NCBI RefSeq assembly: GCF_030653755.1 | Contig: NZ_JAURYU010000014.1 | Span: 1-47,004 of the forward strand | Origin: Methylotenera sp. | Lineage (GTDB): Bacteria; Pseudomonadota; Gammaproteobacteria; Burkholderiales; Methylophilaceae | DNA: 47,004 nt | Direction of reading: 5' to 3' | Shown here: positions 1 to 7,355 of the stretch, piece after piece | Layout: every line of letters begins with the position of its first letter | How positions within the stretch are numbered: position 1 is the stretch's first letter | Position numbers and translations under genes: made by a program | The notes under the pieces: model-generated | Databases searched by the model: none | Seen by the model: the letters and a program-made list of their open reading frames with translations, nothing else | What the model was told of the DNA's origin: nothing

Positions 1-66
1 AGCGTAAATGTGTTTTGCTTAAGTATTTATTTTGGCGAGCTTTCACTCGCCAATTGTTGGTTAAAG

Positions 67-1962
67 TTAATGTTTCATGCTGTAGCGCAATCCTACAAAC
101 AAGTTGCTGCCAGCTGTGTTGTAAGGCACAGCGGTTACTGTGTTACCTGTGTAAGCAATAATGTAATTTTTATCGAAAACGTTATTTGCACGTGCTTCAA
201 GTTTCCACTCAGGAGAGAGTTTATAGTTGGCGGTGAAGTTAACTAGCATATAGCCCCTCATCGCTTTTGTATTATTTGTGTCGTTGTAGCGCGTGGATGC
301 TCCTGTAATTTCAGATCCCCATTGTAACTTCCCCCACGTGTGCATGAGGTTAACGGTGCCATAGCGGTTACCACGGCGGACGAGTAGCTGGTCTGTCTCT
401 TCATCACGAGGTGATTGTATTGTCAGATTTCCGCTCAGTAATAAGTTGTCATTAATGTTCCAGTTTCCGTCGATTGTTGTGCCCAGAATTTCAACTTTTC
501 CAACGTTGATAGGGCAGAATCCTCCAAACGTACATCCAGAAGTGGCAGGCCCAGCATTTGCGATCAGATTGCGGATTTTATTTTCAAATATGGTGATGCC
601 AGCATTAAAGTGTTGACCTGTATATCTAGCGGTAGCTTCTATGTTATCTGACTTTTCTGGAGTCAAAGTAGGATCGCCAAAGTTAGGAAAATATAATTGG
701 TTAAAGGTTGGCGCTTTAAATGCTTTACCGTAGCTGGCAGTGATACGCCACTCTGGTGTAATACGGTAACCATAGCCAACACCACCAGTGGTGTAGTTGC
801 CAAACTGCGTGTTATGGTCCTCACGTAATGAAAGCTGTAACGTGTGTTTATCAACATTGGCTAAATAGCTTGCCAAGAAGCTATCGTTGTTACGTTGTTT
901 CTTAACGGTGGTTTTAACATTACTTTGTGCATCTACGTCCTGTTCTAGCCTGTCATACGCTAAGGTTAGTGCACCTATCGGCAGCTGAATGTCATGTTGC
1001 CAAGTCAGTTGTTGTTGCTCTGTACGAAACTGGCTAATGCCGCTAGGGTTGTAACTCGAACTTGCTGGGTTGGTATTAGGTCTTGCGTGGCTGTCCGAAT
1101 CATCGACGCCCATGCCCAGCTTAAATGTGCTATGCCATATATCAGTAAATTGATTTTTGCTGGTAAATGCATAGCTTTGTAGCGTTTGCTCACCAAAGTT
1201 CTCATAATTATTATCAAACTCCGCATGACCTTTGCTTTCAAAAAATTGCAAACCCCAAGTATGACCTTGGGCTAGTGCCAGTTCCAAAAAAGCGGACGTG
1301 CTTAAATTGCGGTAGCTATCATCATCAGCATCTTTGCCTACGCGTATACGTTTAGCAGAAAAGCTTTCAGTATCCATACTGCTTACATTTACACCATATT
1401 TAAGCGCACTTACTGCACCACTAATGCCAAATTCAGCAGTTTTTGTATTGAAAGAGCCAAGCCCAGCTGCCGCACTCACCACTGGTGCATCAGAAATATT
1501 TTTACGTGTAAATATCTGAATAACACCACCAATAGCATCGGCACCATATAAGCTAGAAGCTGGTCCGCGAAGTATTTCAATACTTTCAATTTGACCAAGT
1601 GGAATATTTTCAAAAGAGGTTGTACCTGATGTAGCAGAGTTGATTCGTAAGCCATCTACCAATACAACAACATGCTGATCATTTGTGCCACGTAGATATA
1701 CATTACTCCCTGTGCCCGCACCACCGTTGGCGCTGATTTGTACTCCTGGTTGCATGCGTAATAGGTCAGTAATAGAGCCTGCACCCATGCGTTCAATTGC
1801 TTGGCGATCAATGACGGTTACATCTCCGATAACGTTTTCACGTGCTTGTGATGTTCGAGTGGCCGTGACAACAACTTCGTCTAAGTTGATGCTTTCTGTA
1901 GCAGATGACGAGGTGTGATAAAAAGCAAGGCTGATTAGCCCTGCGATGACTTTTTTATTCAT
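67..1962 (-). CDS. btuB: TonB-dependent outer-membrane receptor, BtuB-like (vitamin B12 uptake)
   Basis: Outer-membrane beta-barrel that would import cobalamin using TonB energy. About 631 residues, near the usual BtuB size. The N-terminus is a signal peptide (MNKKVIAGLISLAF), followed by a TonB box-like LDEVVVTATR, then the plug domain (DLLRMQPGVQISANGG, VYLRGTNDQHVVVLVDGLRIN, ILRGPASSLYGADAIGGVI) and the barrel, which ends on a short C-terminal strand (LFVGLRYSMKH). I chose the ATG at 1962 because AAAGGA lies just upstream and the signal peptide begins there; the frame stays open to 2109, but that part overlaps the leader between riboswitch and gene and looks non-coding. The substrate call rests mainly on the cobalamin riboswitch directly upstream. 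Another corrinoid or a siderophore is possible from the protein alone. Confidence 0.88.
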   Translation of the reverse strand: MNKKVIAGLISLAFYHTSSSATESINLDEVVVTATRTSQARENVIGDVTVIDRQAIERMGAGSITDLLRMQPGVQISANGGAGTGSNVYLRGTNDQHVVVLVDGLRINSATSGTTSFENIPLGQIESIEILRGPASSLYGADAIGGVIQIFTRKNISDAPVVSAAAGLGSFNTKTAEFGISGAVSALKYGVNVSSMDTESFSAKRIRVGKDADDDSYRNLSTSAFLELALAQGHTWGLQFFESKGHAEFDNNYENFGEQTLQSYAFTSKNQFTDIWHSTFKLGMGVDDSDSHARPNTNPASSSYNPSGISQFRTEQQQLTWQHDIQLPIGALTLAYDRLEQDVDAQSNVKTTVKKQRNNDSFLASYLANVDKHTLQLSLREDHNTQFGNYTTGGVGYGYRITPEWRITASYGKAFKAPTFNQLYFPNFGDPTLTPEKSDNIEATARYTGQHFNAGITIFENKIRNLIANAGPATSGCTFGGFCPINVGKVEILGTTIDGNWNINDNLLLSGNLTIQSPRDEETDQLLVRRGNRYGTVNLMHTWGKLQWGSEITGASTRYNDTNNTKAMRGYMLVNFTANYKLSPEWKLEARANNVFDKNYIIAYTGNTVTAVPYNTAGSNLFVGLRYSMKH

Positions 1963-2117
1963 TCTATTTCCTTTTGTGACATGCGACCCCGCATGTAACT
2001 GTGAAAAAGGAAATACTGGAGAGTTTAAAGTATCGAAACGAAAAAAATGACGCATAGGCATCAGCCATGCAGTACGTTTTGATAAACCGTCACCCCGCGG
2101 TATTTCCAACTAATTGT

Positions 2118-2345
2118 TGCGAGGCCGGTCTCCGGGCTTATGAGCGCTATGTTTTACACCTTCCCAAACGTGTACTATGAAAATAGTGGTGTTCAGTGGT
2201 TTATTGCAAAACAAGATGATTGAAAATCATACTCACTTACCGTTGCGGGGGCAGCATAGGCATTGTTTACTTTAAATAATAAAGCGTTAACGCACCTATT
2301 TCCCAGTTTCACCTTGTTTGTGAATCACAAATTCGGCACCTATCA
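2118..2345 (-). promoter_or_regulatory. Cobalamin (B12) riboswitch upstream of btuB
   Basis: Read on the minus strand, the leader carries the expected elements in order: GGTGCC at 2340-2335, a GGGAA...GGTGC block near 2310-2290, GCCCCCGCAACGGTAAG near 2255-2237, and the B12 box AGCCCGGAGACCGGCC at about 2138-2123. These are hallmark sequences of the adenosylcobalamin riboswitch. It lies 150-200 bases ahead of the btuB start, so B12 binding would reduce expression of the receptor. Edges are approximate. The rest of the gene-free stretch 1963-2481 holds the btuB leader on one side and the zapB-like promoter on the other. Confidence 0.93.
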
Positions 2346-2445
2346 ACAGCGGCAATTATAGCGCCTAAAAATTCCATAAAGTTAATTATCAATAATAATT
2401 TTTTTTACAATGTGTTGTAATACTTTTAAAAATCACTGTTAACTA

Positions 2446-2475
2446 TTGACTACAATCATTTTTTTCAATTATAGT
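2446..2475 (+). promoter_or_regulatory. Sigma70-type promoter for the zapB-like/zapA operon
   Basis: TTGACT at 2446-2451 and TATAGT at 2470-2475 are separated by 18 bases. The -10 ends only six bases before the ATG at 2482, so a start site at the usual distance would fall on or next to the start codon. Confidence 0.65.
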
Positions 2476-2481
2476 GAGTGT

Positions 2482-2670
2482 ATGGACGCAGACTTAACCG
2501 CACTGGAACAAAAACTGTTGCAATTAATCGCAAGCTATAATGAGTTGCGGGATGAGAATGCACGTCTGCGCGTTGATCTAGGCGCGATGGAGGCTGATAC
2601 CTCATTGTTAAAAGCGAACATGGCAAAAGCGAGTGAGCGTATTGAAGCTTTGATGCAGAGCTTGCCTTGA
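2482..2670 (+). CDS. Small coiled-coil protein, ZapB-like / TIGR02449 family
   Basis: A 62-residue, highly charged protein that is almost entirely one predicted coiled coil, with leucine and hydrophobic heptads (LTALEQKLLQLIASYNEL, ENARLRVDLGAMEADTSLLK). Small coiled-coil proteins of this kind are commonly encoded directly before zapA and are thought to act in cell division, like ZapB. The ATG at 2482 is used because the conserved start MDADLTALE matches this family and the promoter sits immediately upstream; the longer frame from 2446 would translate through the promoter. The zapA gene follows 34 bases downstream, probably in the same transcript. The exact role is inferred from position and shape. 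Confidence 0.75.
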   Translation: MDADLTALEQKLLQLIASYNELRDENARLRVDLGAMEADTSLLKANMAKASERIEALMQSLP

Positions 2671-2704
2671 GTTTCAATCAATGATTATTTTTGAGTAAAA
2701 GCTA

Positions 2705-2995
2705 ATGAGTGAAATTAAAGGCGTTGATGTCAATATCATGGGGCGTGACTTTACTGTGTCATGCACGGATGAAGAACGTCCTGGTTTGCTAAATGCCGTT
2801 AATTACTTAGACAAAAAAATGCGTGATATTCGAGATAGCGGCAAGGTCATTGGTGTAGAGCGTATTGCAATTATGACAGCGTTAAACTTATCTTATGAGT
2901 TGCTTAATAGTAAAAGCGGTGATGTGAATATCGGCGATATCAAGCGTAGAGTCTCTGATATGCAAGATCAGATAGATCAAGTTATAGAGAAGTAA
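2705..2995 (+). CDS. zapA: Cell division protein ZapA
   Basis: A 96-residue protein that would bind FtsZ and promote bundling of Z-ring filaments at midcell. The sequence follows the ZapA plan: an N-terminal strand (VDVNIMGRDFTVSCTDEERPGL), the conserved helix LLNAVNYLDKKMRDIRDSGK, the stretch ERIAIMTALNLSYELL, and a C-terminal coiled coil (RVSDMQDQIDQVIEK) that mediates tetramer formation. The ATG at 2705 gives the usual length. It follows the zapB-like gene and precedes 6S RNA, an order common in proteobacteria. Confidence 0.9.
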   Translation: MSEIKGVDVNIMGRDFTVSCTDEERPGLLNAVNYLDKKMRDIRDSGKVIGVERIAIMTALNLSYELLNSKSGDVNIGDIKRRVSDMQDQIDQVIEK

Positions 2996-3100
2996 TATAA
3001 AAAGGTGAGAATTTTTCTGTAAGTAGAGTAGAATCAATTCAATCGTTTGTTGATTAAATATTTGGTTAGTTAATCATCAAAACGTCAGGTTATACAGTTT

Positions 3101-3301
3101 GTTCTCTGCGGCGTGGTTTAGGCTAATAATTCCTTGAACTAGTTTATAGCATCGGTTTTAGTCATTCGAGTTGTTGTGTGCGCGCCCTAGTAGGTGTTCT
3201 TTTAGAGCACTTGTGGCGGGTGTACCTAATGCGCTCTAGGCTGTTACCACTTGAGCCTTTTTGGTTCAGGATGCTGGCTTAGGCTATGTCCGTGGAGAAC
3301 T
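3101..3301 (+). ncRNA. ssrS: 6S RNA
   Basis: About 200 bases downstream of zapA that fit the 6S RNA plan. The ends pair over ten bases: TTCTCTGCGG at 3102-3111 with CCGTGGAGAA at 3290-3299, two of them G-T pairs. Near the 3' side, CTTGAGCCTTTTTGGTTCAGG forms the conserved hairpin seen in E. coli as TTGAACC...GGTTCAA. 6S RNA mimics an open promoter and holds the housekeeping RNA polymerase in stationary phase. A TATACA at 3091-3096 is a candidate -10 element. Position after zapA is the classic location. The mature ends are estimated. Confidence 0.88.
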
Positions 3302-3312
3302 CCTTAATGATT

Positions 3313-3413
3313 ATTCCAATGCTAAATCCTTCGGTCGTTGTTATCTTCGGCTCGCCGTGCTACAGCACTGTTTTCGCCTCGTCGCCTAGACACAAATGAT
3401 TTAGAAATGGAAT
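3313..3413. repeat. About 100-bp element with imperfect inverted-repeat ends
   Basis: ATTCCAATGCTAAATC at 3313-3328 is nearly the reverse complement of GATTTAGAAATGGAAT at 3398-3413 (14 of 16 positions). Similarity continues a few bases inward. The interior holds a smaller hairpin, GTGCT-AC-AGCAC, at 3357-3368. It lies between the convergent 6S RNA and DUF2237 genes and contains no coding frame I believe. It could be a MITE-like or REP-like intergenic repeat, or simply a terminator-type structure. Confidence 0.5.
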
Positions 3414-3449
3414 CAGGCCTGTGTTCAGTGTGAGCCTGTTTATCACACA

Positions 3450-3821
3450 TTACCTTAATGCGTGATATTTCAGATCAGCTAGGCTAACAATCTCCAAGCA
3501 CTTTTCATGGCATGCTTCCAGAATGACTGGGGGCGCAAATCCTGCCTCAGATGCTTCTAACCAACGGCTTGCACATAAACACCAACGATCTCCAGCAGTT
3601 ACGCCAGCAAAGCCGTATTCAGGGTGTGGTGTGCTTAAATCATTTCCTCTTGATATTGAAAACGCTAAAAACTCCTCAGTCATTTGCGCGCATACAGTAT
3701 GGCTACCATGGTCGTCTGCGCCAGTTTCACAGCATCCTGAGCGAGTGAAGCCTGTTATGGGGTCTAAGCTACAAGTTTGTAATGCGGTACCTAGTACGTT
3801 TTTTTGTTGTGGTTTTGTCAT
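3450..3821 (-). CDS. DUF2237 family protein
   Basis: A 123-residue protein matching the DUF2237 family, whose members are short, cysteine-containing and of unknown function. Recognisable family blocks are KNVLGTALQTCSLDPITGF, SGCCETGADDHGSHTVCAQM, FLAFSISRGNDLSTP, and GDRWCLCASRWLEA near the middle, then APPVILEACHEKCLEIV close to the end. The conserved cysteines (SGCC, HTVC, WCLC) suggest metal binding or redox chemistry, but that is inference. It is convergent with the 6S RNA and divergent from the EVE-domain gene with a 67-base gap. In many relatives the gene after 6S RNA is the 5-formyltetrahydrofolate cyclo-ligase; here it is this one. Confidence 0.85.
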   Translation of the reverse strand: MTKPQQKNVLGTALQTCSLDPITGFTRSGCCETGADDHGSHTVCAQMTEEFLAFSISRGNDLSTPHPEYGFAGVTAGDRWCLCASRWLEASEAGFAPPVILEACHEKCLEIVSLADLKYHALR

Positions 3822-3888
3822 GTTGGAGATGGTTTAATTGGATTGGATATAGATTATCATAGGCAATCATTTTTGACAGGAAAACGTA

Positions 3889-4347
3889 ATGCGATATTGG
3901 TTAATGAAGTCCGAGCCATCTGATGTTTCAATTGACGATCTAGCTGGCTTTCAGAATCAAACGGTAGATTGGTATGGGGTGCGTAACTATCAGGCGCGCA
4001 ATTTTATGCGTGACCAGATGCAGGTGGGTGATGGGGTTTTGTTTTATCACTCAAATTGCGCAGAGCCTGGTATCGCAGGGGTTGCTGAAGTCGCTACGCT
4101 TGCTTATCCTGATCGCTTGCAGTTTATAGAAGGGCATAAGTATTTTGACCCGAAAGCCACGCCAGAGTCGCCACGTTGGTTTAATGTAGATGTTAAGTTA
4201 GTACGCAAAACACAATTGTTGAGTTTAAAAGAAATGCGAGAAACGCCTGAGCTGCAAAACTTACGTATTTTGCAACGCGGCAATCGACTTTCAATTACGC
4301 CAGTAGACCCTAGGGATTGGCAATTCATTATTAATAAGCTGAAATAA
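3889..4347 (+). CDS. EVE domain-containing protein
   Basis: A 152-residue single-domain protein of the EVE (PUA-like) family, related to human THYN1. It opens with the family signature MRYWLMKSEPSDVSIDDL and continues with VDWYGVRNYQARNFMRDQMQVGDGVLFYHSN, the region that forms the pocket for modified bases. EVE domains bind modified cytosines in DNA or modified RNA bases; the target here is unknown. The ATG at 3889 has CAGGAAAA ahead of it. It is divergent from the DUF2237 gene and ends at a strong bidirectional terminator. I see no restriction genes nearby, so a defence role has no local support. Confidence 0.9.
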   Translation: MRYWLMKSEPSDVSIDDLAGFQNQTVDWYGVRNYQARNFMRDQMQVGDGVLFYHSNCAEPGIAGVAEVATLAYPDRLQFIEGHKYFDPKATPESPRWFNVDVKLVRKTQLLSLKEMRETPELQNLRILQRGNRLSITPVDPRDWQFIINKLK

Positions 4348-4374
4348 AAAAGCGCCTAGGGATAGGCGCTTTTT
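4346..4374. terminator. Bidirectional rho-independent terminator
   Basis: AAAAAGCGCCTA - GGGA - TAGGCGCTTTTT forms a perfect 12-bp stem with a tetraloop, with T-runs on either strand. It sits between the convergent EVE-domain and beta-propeller genes and can serve both; it overlaps the last bases of the EVE gene. Confidence 0.93.
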
Positions 4375-4396
4375 ACTCAATCACTCACTAAATCGA

Positions 4397-5527
4397 CTAG
4401 TTAGATTTTTTAGTGTCTAAGCTACCCATTGATTTTGGATATGTCACGATTCCCCAAGGCATGTCTTTCACTTCAATTTGCTTGGTGACTTCTAATTTTT
4501 CAGCATCAATCACAAATACAGCATCCGACTTGCCGCAAGCTAATAAGATTTGTTTGTCGTCAGGTGTGAATGTAAAGTGCCAGCAGCGGTTGCCTGTCGG
4601 GATGTCTTTTACTTTTTCATATGTTTTTGCATCAAACACTTGCAGTGCTTTTTGTTTATTAGCAGCGACAAAAATGCGTTCACCTTTTTTGTCATAAGCA
4701 ATTCCGTAAGGGGTTTCACCAGTGTCTACGGTGCGTACAAAGTTAAAGTCTTTGTCTAGTACCATAAACTTGTTTCCGTACTCCAGTGTTGCAAGGTAAG
4801 TGTTGCCATCAGGAGAGACTTTGATGCCACGTGGACGGTCACCGTGTTCATGGGTGTGAATGGTTTTAACCAAGCTGCCGTCGTCAATATTGTGCACAGT
4901 CACCGTATTGTCAGCTTCGTTGGTGATGACAAGATTTTTGCCGTCAGCTGAAAACTCAATTCCTTCGGTTTCTGGGCCGCCAACAATATCACGTATTTTT
5001 TTGCCTTGCGCTAAATCTACAATAGCGATGCGCGCTGGTTCAGCGTCATCATCATCGTCGTCATCCTCTTCTTCTGCTGGTTTTTGGCCTGGTTTTGGTG
5101 GTGGGCCACCTACTGCACTTGGTTCAGATGAGATGAATGCATAATTGCCGCTGATGCGCACGAACTCAGGATTTTTACCTACAGGAATTTGCTGTAAGAC
5201 TTCACCAGTAGCGGTATCAATCACTGAAATACTTTCGTTTTCACGTGTCGCTACAATCAGCTTCTTGCCGTCATCTGTAATGCCTAGGCCACGTGGTGAT
5301 TCTGCTTTAACATCAAATTCTTTAATCACTTGCATGGTGGCAAGGTCGATTACACTAACACCAGCATCTTGACGTGTTACATAAGCAACGCTGTTAGTTG
5401 TGGATTGATCTTCTGCAACTGCTTGCGTTTCAGTGGCAGGTTCTTTACTACAGCCGTTAATGCCTGCCATAAGCGCTAGTAACACTAAACTAATACGCGT
5501 TTTGCTAAATGTGGGTGTAAATTTCAT
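4397..5527 (-). CDS. Beta-propeller repeat lipoprotein (YVTN/NHL-like, PQQ-associated type)
   Basis: A 376-residue secreted protein. A signal peptide with lipobox-like INGC (Cys26) suggests a lipoprotein on the periplasmic side. The body is a beta-propeller built of repeats such as VSVIDLATMQVIKEF, SISVIDTATGEVLQQI, TVTVHNIDDGSLVKTI, ALQVFDAKTYEKVKDI and AVFVIDAEKLEVTKQI, typical of YVTN-family proteins. Similar propellers sit near PQQ-dependent alcohol-oxidation genes in methylotrophs, but no such gene is in this window, so function is open. One propeller loop (about residues 139-164) is expanded into a proline-rich stretch and a run of about a dozen Asp/Glu residues, which may bind calcium. 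GGAGAG precedes the ATG at 5527. A direct repeat lies upstream. Confidence 0.82.
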   Translation of the reverse strand: MKFTPTFSKTRISLVLLALMAGINGCSKEPATETQAVAEDQSTTNSVAYVTRQDAGVSVIDLATMQVIKEFDVKAESPRGLGITDDGKKLIVATRENESISVIDTATGEVLQQIPVGKNPEFVRISGNYAFISSEPSAVGGPPPKPGQKPAEEEDDDDDDDAEPARIAIVDLAQGKKIRDIVGGPETEGIEFSADGKNLVITNEADNTVTVHNIDDGSLVKTIHTHEHGDRPRGIKVSPDGNTYLATLEYGNKFMVLDKDFNFVRTVDTGETPYGIAYDKKGERIFVAANKQKALQVFDAKTYEKVKDIPTGNRCWHFTFTPDDKQILLACGKSDAVFVIDAEKLEVTKQIEVKDMPWGIVTYPKSMGSLDTKKSN

Positions 5528-5576
5528 ACGTTCTCTCCAAATTGACTTCTGAAAATGACATGCTGATCTTTTTATT

Positions 5577-5618
5577 AAGTTAAGACCTAGCTGGTTTTTA
5601 AGTTAAGACCTTAGCTGG
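5577..5618. repeat. Paired direct repeat upstream of the beta-propeller gene
   Basis: AAGTTAAGACCTAGCTGG at 5577-5594 recurs as AAGTTAAGACCTTAGCTGG at 5600-5618, a 23-base period with one inserted base. It lies 50-90 bases ahead of the lipoprotein start codon, where an activator or repressor could bind on one face of the helix. No regulator is identified. Confidence 0.6.
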
Positions 5619-5683
5619 GTAAAGCAAGCAAAAACTATACTCGTAGGTATAATCAATTAAAAACAAAAGCTTAAATACTGAGA

Positions 5684-5744
5684 GGTGATGCATTGGTTAA
5701 TATCAACCAACCAATGTGGCTGATATTAACCAATTTTCATCACC
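5684..5744. repeat. Long inverted repeat downstream of ilvA
   Basis: GGTGATG at 5684-5690 and ATTGGTTAATATCA at 5692-5705 pair with TGATATTAACCAAT at 5721-5734 and CATCACC at 5738-5744: 21 paired bases with a small internal bulge and a 15-base loop. An alternative, shorter hairpin pairs ATTGGTT with AACCAAT at 5709-5715. It begins 20 bases past the ilvA stop, so it may mark the ilvA transcript end, but no T-run directly follows in that direction. Confidence 0.7.
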
Positions 5745-5763
5745 GTTATTACGTACCGTGCAA

Positions 5764-7275
5764 TTAGCCTAAAAATAATTTGTAAGCTGGATTTTGCGTT
5801 TCATCCCAGTATGGATAGCCTAGATTATTTAGGAAATTAGAAAACTCAGATAGTTCACTTGGTGGCACTTGCATCCCGACTAATACACGACCAAAATCTG
5901 CACCATGATTGCGGTAATGAAACAGACTAATGTTCCAATCATGCCCCATCGTGTCTAAAAACTTCATCAATGCGCCAGGTTTCTCAGGAAACTCAAATCT
6001 GAACACAACCTCGTTTTCGGCTTGTGGCGCATGACCACCAACCAAGTGGCGTAAATGTAGCTTAGCAACTTCATTGTCTGATAAATCTAGTGCAGGTAGG
6101 CCATGTGATTCTAAGTCTTTTACAAGCTTTGCGGATTCTGTCGGGTCGTTTACGGCAACACCTACAAAAATGTGCGCTTCTTTCTGGTCAGAGTAGCGAT
6201 AGTTAAACTCTGTGATATTGCGGTTACCAAGTAGATGACAGAAGGCTTTAAATGCACCTGGTTTTTCTGGAATAGTCACAGCTAGTACTGCTTCACGTTT
6301 TTCACCCAGTTCCGCACGCTCAGCAATAAAACGTAAGCGGTCAAAGTTCATATTGGCGCCAGAAGCAATGCCAATGAGTGTTTTACCTTCCAGCTTTTCT
6401 CGTGCGGCATAGGCTTTGAGTCCTGCTGTAGCAAGCGCACCAGCTGGCTCTAAAATGCTGCGTGTATCTTCAAATACATCTTTAATAGCTGCGCAAATAG
6501 CGTCGTTATCTACCACAATCATTTCATCAACATATTGTTGGCAAAGCGCAAATGTATGTTCACCCACTTGTTTGACTGCTGCACCATCAGCAAATAAGCC
6601 AACTTGATCTAGCATGACGCGATGACCTTTATGTAAGGACTCGGTCATCGCTTCCGCATCACGCGCTTCCACGCCGATAATTTTAATTTCTGGGCGAACC
6701 GCTTTGACATAAGCTGCAATGCCCGCTAATAAACCGCCGCCACCCACACAGCAAAAGATTGCTTCGATGGGTTCTGGGTGAGCGTCTAAAATCTCCATCG
6801 CAATGGTGCCTTGGCCTGCAATGACATCAGGGTCATCATAAGGATGTACAAAGGTGAGGTGTTCAGACTTTTCTAGCTCTAGCGCATGCACATAGGCATC
6901 TGAGTAACTGTCACCAAACAACACTACTTCAGCGCCACGGCTTTTAACTGCATTGATTTTAATGAGAGGTGTGGTTGTTGGCATCACAATCACAGCGCGA
7001 CAGCCCAGTTTTTGTGCTGACAGCGCTACACCTTGTGCATGGTTGCCTGCACTCGCAGCAATCACGCCTGAATCTAGCGCTGCTTTTGGCAGGTTTGCCA
7101 TTTTGTTATAAGCACCACGGAGCTTAAAGGAAAAGACTGGTTGCATATCTTCACGTTTTAATAATACGCGGTTGTGTATGCGTGCCGATAAGTTTGGCTG
7201 AAAGTCCAATGGCGTGTTTTTAGCCACGTCATAAACGCGAGAGTTTCTGATTTTTTCTAGGTAGTTAGTAGACAT
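5764..7275 (-). CDS. ilvA: Threonine ammonia-lyase (threonine deaminase), biosynthetic
   Basis: PLP enzyme converting threonine to 2-oxobutanoate and ammonia, the first committed step of isoleucine synthesis. The 503 residues match the long biosynthetic form. The catalytic half has the PLP lysine in FSFKLRGAYNKM (Lys51), SAGNHAQGVA, and the glycine loop CCVGGGGLLAGIA. The C-terminal third holds two ACT-like regulatory domains, each beginning with a recognisable EKPGA block (IPEKPGAFKAFCHLLG and FPEKPGALMKFLDTMG), which bind isoleucine and valine in the E. coli enzyme. Feedback inhibition is therefore expected. It is divergent from rpiA with an 80-base shared promoter region. The short catabolic form (TdcB) is excluded by length. 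Confidence 0.96.
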   Translation of the reverse strand: MSTNYLEKIRNSRVYDVAKNTPLDFQPNLSARIHNRVLLKREDMQPVFSFKLRGAYNKMANLPKAALDSGVIAASAGNHAQGVALSAQKLGCRAVIVMPTTTPLIKINAVKSRGAEVVLFGDSYSDAYVHALELEKSEHLTFVHPYDDPDVIAGQGTIAMEILDAHPEPIEAIFCCVGGGGLLAGIAAYVKAVRPEIKIIGVEARDAEAMTESLHKGHRVMLDQVGLFADGAAVKQVGEHTFALCQQYVDEMIVVDNDAICAAIKDVFEDTRSILEPAGALATAGLKAYAAREKLEGKTLIGIASGANMNFDRLRFIAERAELGEKREAVLAVTIPEKPGAFKAFCHLLGNRNITEFNYRYSDQKEAHIFVGVAVNDPTESAKLVKDLESHGLPALDLSDNEVAKLHLRHLVGGHAPQAENEVVFRFEFPEKPGALMKFLDTMGHDWNISLFHYRNHGADFGRVLVGMQVPPSELSEFSNFLNNLGYPYWDETQNPAYKLFLG

Positions 7276-7355
7276 GCGTTATTTTGTATTAGTTAGTAGC
7301 GGTGTATAGTTATGGTTTGATTGACATTATAAAGAATTTATAAGGAATTAAGTAA

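Noticed and set aside
1963-2109. Longer N-terminus for the btuB-like gene
   Set aside because: The extra 49 codons lack signal-peptide features, overlap the leader after the riboswitch, and the ATG at 1962 has its own ribosome-binding site.
3523-3837. Plus-strand 104-residue frame over the DUF2237 gene
   Set aside because: The opposite strand encodes a recognisable DUF2237 protein; this frame has no motif or ribosome-binding site.
4860-5144. Plus-strand frame with a serine run
   Set aside because: The serine run is the antisense of the Asp/Glu-rich loop in the beta-propeller gene.
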